Shown: positions 58,764 through 64,000 of the stretch, in pieces
Numbering within the stretch: the stretch's first letter is position 1
Layout: every line of letters begins with the position of its first letter
DNA from: Candidatus Hydrogenedentota bacterium
Lineage (GTDB): Bacteria > Hydrogenedentota > Hydrogenedentia > Hydrogenedentales > JAJRTN01
Length of the DNA stretch: 64,000 nt
NCBI GenBank assembly: GCA_024278275.1
Contig: JAJRTN010000042.1
Span: forward strand, 46,261-110,260
Direction: 5' to 3'
The notes under the pieces: generated by a model
The model's input: only the letters and a program-made list of their open reading frames with translations
Told to the model about the DNA's origin: nothing
Databases searched by the model: none
Program-made: the position numbers and the translations under genes

Positions 58764-61631
58764 CTACTCTCCCTCGTCTTCACCCTTGCTCCGGGCCACC
58801 CACACCGGGCTGGACCATGCAATATGGCCGTCCTCCTGGATGGCGCGAAGGTAATACCAGTCGATGGGCTTCTCCGCCTCGTGGTCGGTGAAGGCGGTCT
58901 CGAAGGTGCCGGAAACCATCTCGCTTCGCTCCAGGATTTTCCGCCGATTCTTGAACACCACGACCTCGCGCAAGGGTTGGGCGGCCCGGACACGCAGAAC
59001 GATTTCCCGCGCGCCTTCCCGCTCCCGCGTCACGCCCCCCATGAGTTCACCGTTTATCCGAAAATCGAGGAACATGCGGGCGTTGCTGGTGCCAAAAGTG
59101 CGACGATTCTTCAGGGCGTCGAAGATGGATTGGCGGCCGGGACCTCCCGCGAAGACGGCCACCTTGCCATGGCCGCCGCCATGATCGGAACTGGCGAGCA
59201 CGCCCACCTGACGTCCCCTGCTCAACACATCCTGGTAAAACGAACCCGGTTGTTTCAGCGCCTGTGGCGACATCCACGGGGCGCCCGGATACTCATAACT
59301 TCCGCGAATCTGAAACACCTCGACCAGGGGTTCCCACGCGGGATCGCTGTGCGACCAATCGGTCCAGGCACCGCCGGCGCCATCGGCGATCTGATGGGGG
59401 ATGATGATGGCGGGCATCCCCTGGCGCGACAGATTCTTATACAGTTCCGCGGGCATCATGCCAAAGTGCGGATGAAACCAAAGGGACACCTCGGCGCCGG
59501 GGTAAATGATATTCCGGTGCCCTACGCCGTCGGGCCGGTATGCCCGGGCGGAACTCCATTCCTGTGCCAGGAAGGCGGTGAAATGCCCCGGTGCGTTCAA
59601 GAGAGACGCCAGCTTCATGGTGTTGAACCAATCCGCGTGGTTTGTGTGCGCCCCGTGGTCGGTAAGCGCCATAAAGTCGATGTTCTCGTAATCACGGGTA
59701 TACACATAGACATCGAATGGATCGAGGTCCCGGTCCCGCGCGCAAAGAGACAGCCGGGAGTGGATGTGCAGGTCGCCCCAGAACACCCGGCGCGTCCGGC
59801 CCGCGAATTCGATGGTGTCCGGCGGTGCCGCGACCGATCCGTGCGCATCGCCGGCCACTTTCGCCCGGACATCGTCACCTTTCGCGTTCCGTGCCCCCTC
59901 TGCACCCGGCAGGTACTGCGCGACGAGCCAGGACGTGGCCTCATCGTCACGTTCGGTCACCCGCTCGGCACGACGCTGATCCGTCTGCCACACGGCAAGG
60001 ATGCCCCCCTGAAGCGACGCCGCGGCCGCAGGCAGCCACGTGCCGGGGCCGCCCCCGGAAAGGAAAAAGGACTCCGTCCAGACGCCCGACGCCCCGGTAT
60101 GTCGTACCCGCAGGTTCCAATGACCGGCCTTGGACCCCATGGCACGCTCGAAAAGCCACAGTCCGCCACCGGGCGGTGCCACGATGACCGGCCGTTCACC
60201 CCGGTCACATTCGGAAGACTCATAGGGCACGGGCAACGCACGGACACGGGTCCCGGCAATCCGGCGTATCTCCACGCGGAGTTTGGCCCGTTGCCCGGTC
60301 GAACGGCCCCACCTGGGTTGCCCGCCCTTCGGAATCACGCCCACGTCATAGGCCAACCAAACCGTATCCGGGGCGTCGGGATCGGCAATCAACACCGGGT
60401 GCCCCTCGTCATCCGGCCCGTCCGCCAGCACCAGCGTATTCGACCACGCCCCGCCGGGATCAGCATAGCGACCGGCAATGCGGTAGTCCGTCCCGCTGAA
60501 TTCCTGCCAGGCCACCCAGCGCCGGCCCGAAACCGTCACCGCAACCGTGGGACGATACCCGCTGCGCCCCGCTTCCGAGAGCGGTACGGCGCTACCCGCG
60601 GCGGTGCCCATGTCCGTCAGGGTTCCTGCCTGGATGGACCAGGTTCCTTCGAACATCACGCACGACGCGACCAGGAACCCGCCGCCCGGCATGGGCGCCA
60701 GGGCCGGGAAGCAGGGGTTTCGTCCCGTTCCCGGGATGGCCTGCACGTCGTCCCAGATCCCGTCGCGGCGAACACGCGCCATGAGCGTCCAACGGTCGTC
60801 ATCGACGCTCCGCTGGCTCCATACCACGCATGTCCGGCCCTGGCCGTCCGAGCTCACCGCCGGGTGCAGGAGCCATCCCGCCGCCAGGGATTCGGGTTCG
60901 GTCCAAACACCGTCCCGGTACTCACGGGACAAGAGCCGTTCCTGGCAGGGCGCGACATGCAGCCCCATGACCCCCTTCGCCGCCCGTTCGGCGTCCTTCC
61001 CTTCAAGCGCATGGATCTCGGGCGTGTGATCGAGCCAGGCAACGAGGGCGGTCCGGGGACCGGTGGCCGTTAGCACCACATCCTCGGCATAGCCGTTACG
61101 GGGACTGATGTCTTCGCCGGCGAAGCGTCCGATTTCCGTGACGCGAATGTCATCGACCCAAACCGTACCGGGATTCGCCAGAAAAGTATGGGGTAAATAA
61201 AGCCAAAGGGCCTTGCAGCCGTTCTTCATGGGAACCAGCGTGGTCTCATACCGTGTCCAAGTCTTGGGAATGGGGTAGAAGCGCGTGATATCCCGGCGAT
61301 CCGCCCAGGTATTCATGACCCCCACGCCCATTCCGCAACCGTTGTCGGACCGTGCCCACAGGGAGAGCTTGTAAACGGCCCTGGGATCCATGTCGAAAGA
61401 AAAGATAACCGGAATCCCGCCCTTTTTCTCAGCGAAAGAGGCGCGCAGGCACCCTTTTCCCCGCCGGGCTTCACCGGTGGCGATCACCTGTTCGGCCTGG
61501 GCGAAAGCTACGCTTGGAGCCGCGCCCTCGAAGTCCTGCTGATAAACCACTTCCCGTGCGGCCGCCCATGGGACCAGAAGCGACAGGCCCGCCAGGGCGA
61601 TAACACACACGCGACCGACAGGATCAAACAT
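58764..61631 (-). CDS. secreted multidomain protein with C-terminal PHP/DUF3604-like domain
   Basis: Signal; N-terminal carbohydrate-binding-like segment; beta-propeller-like middle; RVFWGDLHIHSRLSLCARDRDLDPFDVYVYTRDYENIDFMALTDHGAHTN. Confidence 0.82.
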   Translation of the reverse strand: MFDPVGRVCVIALAGLSLLVPWAAAREVVYQQDFEGAAPSVAFAQAEQVIATGEARRGKGCLRASFAEKKGGIPVIFSFDMDPRAVYKLSLWARSDNGCGMGVGVMNTWADRRDITRFYPIPKTWTRYETTLVPMKNGCKALWLYLPHTFLANPGTVWVDDIRVTEIGRFAGEDISPRNGYAEDVVLTATGPRTALVAWLDHTPEIHALEGKDAERAAKGVMGLHVAPCQERLLSREYRDGVWTEPESLAAGWLLHPAVSSDGQGRTCVVWSQRSVDDDRWTLMARVRRDGIWDDVQAIPGTGRNPCFPALAPMPGGGFLVASCVMFEGTWSIQAGTLTDMGTAAGSAVPLSEAGRSGYRPTVAVTVSGRRWVAWQEFSGTDYRIAGRYADPGGAWSNTLVLADGPDDEGHPVLIADPDAPDTVWLAYDVGVIPKGGQPRWGRSTGQRAKLRVEIRRIAGTRVRALPVPYESSECDRGERPVIVAPPGGGLWLFERAMGSKAGHWNLRVRHTGASGVWTESFFLSGGGPGTWLPAAAASLQGGILAVWQTDQRRAERVTERDDEATSWLVAQYLPGAEGARNAKGDDVRAKVAGDAHGSVAAPPDTIEFAGRTRRVFWGDLHIHSRLSLCARDRDLDPFDVYVYTRDYENIDFMALTDHGAHTNHADWFNTMKLASLLNAPGHFTAFLAQEWSSARAYRPDGVGHRNIIYPGAEVSLWFHPHFGMMPAELYKNLSRQGMPAIIIPHQIADGAGGAWTDWSHSDPAWEPLVEVFQIRGSYEYPGAPWMSPQALKQPGSFYQDVLSRGRQVGVLASSDHGGGHGKVAVFAGGPGRQSIFDALKNRRTFGTSNARMFLDFRINGELMGGVTREREGAREIVLRVRAAQPLREVVVFKNRRKILERSEMVSGTFETAFTDHEAEKPIDWYYLRAIQEDGHIAWSSPVWVARSKGEDEGE

Positions 61632-61792
61632 GATCAAGGCTCCCGGAAGGCCCTGCCTTCCCGTATTCCCCGTGCCCCTGAAAGCACAACGATGATTGGA
61701 ACAGATTGGGGGGGGCAACGTCAACCGCCGGACAGTGCGTGATATACTGTGCTCCACAAGAGTACAGGATTCCCATAAAGGGAGCGTGAACG

Positions 61793-62611
61793 GTGGACAG
61801 TATCCAAATTGGCGATGTAAAGGTCAGCCGCTTTATCGTGGGCAGCAATCCTTTTAGCGGCTTCTCTCACCAGGGCGTCGAGCGGGATCAGGAAATGCGC
61901 CGTTATTTCACCACCAGGGCGATCAAAGACACCTTGCGCGACGCGGAAGACCTCGGGGTGACGGCCATGATTGCGCGAACCGATCACCATATCATGCGCG
62001 TGCTTCTGGAGTATTGGGATCAGGGGGGCGCCATTACCTGGTTCGCCCAAACCTGCCCCGAGGTGGGCGATCACTCGACGTGTGTGTCGAGAGCGGCGGA
62101 CGGCGGCGCGAAGGCTTGTCACGTTCACGGCGGGGTCATGGATTTTCTTTACGCCCAGGGCAAGCTGGACGAGATTCCGCCGGTGATCCGGATGATTCGG
62201 GACCGGGGGATGCAGGCCGGTATCGCCGCCCACAACCCCGACGTCATTCGCTGGGCCGAGGAGCATCTCGACGTGGACTACTACATGTGCTCCTATTACA
62301 ACGCCGCCCATCGCGATGACCGGGCGGAGCATGTACCCGGCATGACGGAATGGTTCCTTGAAGAAGACCGCCACATTATGACGGAACTCATCGCGGGACT
62401 ATCCCGTCCGGCCATCCACTACAAAGTCATGGCGGCGGGACGAAACGATCCCCGGAAAGCCCTTGATTTCGTGGCCGGAAAAATGCGGCCCATCGACGCG
62501 GTTTGCGTGGGAATATACCCCGGAGACAAGCCGGACATGCTTCGGGAAGACATCCGTCTGCTCGACGAGGCACGCAAGGCCGGAAGCGCGGGAACACTTC
62601 TCAAAAAGTAG
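61793..62611 (+). CDS. conserved TIM-barrel-like protein of unknown function
   Basis: VSRFIVGSNPFSGFSHQG; AMIARTDHHIMRVL; GIAAHNPDVIRWAEEHLDVDYYMCSYYN. Confidence 0.75.
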   Translation: MDSIQIGDVKVSRFIVGSNPFSGFSHQGVERDQEMRRYFTTRAIKDTLRDAEDLGVTAMIARTDHHIMRVLLEYWDQGGAITWFAQTCPEVGDHSTCVSRAADGGAKACHVHGGVMDFLYAQGKLDEIPPVIRMIRDRGMQAGIAAHNPDVIRWAEEHLDVDYYMCSYYNAAHRDDRAEHVPGMTEWFLEEDRHIMTELIAGLSRPAIHYKVMAAGRNDPRKALDFVAGKMRPIDAVCVGIYPGDKPDMLREDIRLLDEARKAGSAGTLLKK

Positions 62612-63662
62612 CGGCCGGGATTGCACCAGGAACCGTTTTCCCGCGAAGGGTCCTTTCCCGGAACGCCCGTGCAATTCAGACGGGTCGCCGGAGGTGGCAA
62701 AGGTCATCAATGCGGACACGTAAGCAACGTAAAGAAAGAGAAGCGCAAGGCCCTTCCAGCGCGTCAGCCGGTACTTGTGCCGCAAAAGCGCCAGCATGCA
62801 GAGTACGATGATCAGGCAACCGGGGAACATGACCAGCACCTCATGGCGCGTGGCCGACAGGGGGTGGGCCATGGAGGAGACACCGGCCACCCAGCAGATG
62901 TTGAGAATGTCAGCGCCTATGATGTTCCCCACGCCTATACCGCTTTGCCGTTTGAGCGCGGAGGCCACGCAGGTCGCAATCTCGGGTGTGGAGGTGCCCA
63001 CGGCCACCACGATCATGCCCACGACCACATCCGAAAGTCCCATGCCCTCGGCAATACCCACGGCACCGCGAACCAGTAACATACTTCCCAGCAAGACCCC
63101 CGCAAATCCGCCGAAAAAAAACAATACGATACGGAAAACGGTCATCTGCCCGATGAGGGCCTCGATTTCCTCCAGGGCCTCATCATGAATTCTTTCCGTC
63201 TGCTGGCGACGGCGCATCTGCCGGTATGAAACGACGACATAGCCCACATAGATCGCGAAAAGCACCCCGCCCTCCCAACCGCTCAGCGTGCCGTCCAAGG
63301 TCATGAGGAAGCAGAGTACAAGCACCGTGACGAGGACAATGGCACTCGTCCGGAAGATTTGACGGTCCGCGACGAGCGGGACGGCCGCCACGGCGGCCCC
63401 CAGCCCCAAGGCCACCGAGGCATCAATGGCGACGGATCCGACGGCGTTGCCCAAGGCCATGGCGGGCTTCCCCTGCAACGCCGCCAGGAGGGAAGCCATG
63501 AGTTCCGGGGAGGTCGTGGCAATGCTGACGAGCACCAGCCCCACGAACATGTGCGGAACGTGCAACCGCTCGGCTATGCCCACGGCGCCTTCGACAAACC
63601 AATCGGCGCATTTCCAGAGGATTACGACCGCAACCAGGGTCTGCACAAAATCCAGAAACAAA
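62399..63662 (-). CDS. sodium/calcium exchanger family protein with atypical C-terminal extension
   Basis: Two repeats: VLVSIATTSPELMASLLAALQGKPAMALGNAVGSVAIDASVALG and MIVVAVGTSTPEIATCVASALKRQSGIGVGNIIGADILNICWVAG. Start is approximate. Confidence 0.85.
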
Positions 63663-63761
63663 GCAAATCCTTTGAAGCATGTAGGGGGGCTGCCATGGGT
63701 GGAATGCCCCCAGTATATACCTTGGAAGAGGCTGCGTGCGCTCACCCCTTTTTCCACCGGA

Positions 63762-63865
63762 ACCCAACCCGGCTTGGCCGGGACCAAGCATCGTCTCCAC
63801 GAAGAACCGTGAAAAGTAGAAGAGGCTTCCAGCCTCTTCAAAGCGGCTGGAAGCCGCTTCTACGT
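63762..63865. repeat. Family E repeat plus GTAGAAGAGGCTTCCAGCC hairpin
   Basis: AACCCGGCTTGGCCGGGACCAAGCATCGTCTCCACG matches 39432-39470; followed by GAAGAGGCTTCCAGCC (63819-63834) / GGCTGGAAGCCGCTTC (63845-63860), 16-bp stem. Confidence 0.75.
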
Positions 63866-64000
63866 TACCGTCATCCCCGCTTCGTCAGAGATTTTTTGAA
63901 GGGGTTTAATTTTCTTTCATTTTAGCAAGGGTGGCAATCCCAAGGGCACCCAAGAGGGATTAGTATACTTAATTATGGCGGTATTTTATTCGAGTAATAA

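Noticed and set aside
58746-61073. 775-aa plus ORF opposite the DUF3604 protein
   Set aside because: Arg/Pro/His-rich shadow ORF with no domain; the minus strand encodes a clear PHP-type domain.
1-64000. CRISPR array
   Set aside because: No run of regularly spaced direct repeats seen; the repeats here are dispersed inverted repeats and no cas genes were recognised.

Overview
This is a dense, high-GC bacterial chromosomal window, probably from the PVC/Hydrogenedentota range. That placement is an inference from gene content only: secreted Gfo/Idh/MocA oxidoreductases, ThuA-type and DUF4838-type proteins, a sulfatase, and GH5 enzymes. I could assign about 40 coding regions. I found no rRNA, convincing tRNA, CRISPR array or intact transposase. 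The most notable coding locus is a complete Rnf complex on the minus strand (22.4-34.0 kb), ordered rnfB - giant 2-oxoacid:ferredoxin oxidoreductase (1654 aa, with a tethered C-terminal ferredoxin domain) - rnfC-D-G-E-A - small membrane Cys-rich protein - ferredoxin-NADP reductase-like protein. It looks like a catabolic/bioenergetic hub. The other strong signal is a set of intergenic palindromic repeat families. One (family A) has conserved outer flanks, but its core, bounded by inverted repeats, is flipped between two copies. Other points are an SBP-permease fusion in an Opp-type ABC operon, a GH5 with an inserted beta domain, a frameshifted YjfB-like gene, mutually exclusive hairpins covering a Shine-Dalgarno, and a PIN toxin-first TA-like pair. 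All calls come from reading the sequence and supplied translations. No database search was run.
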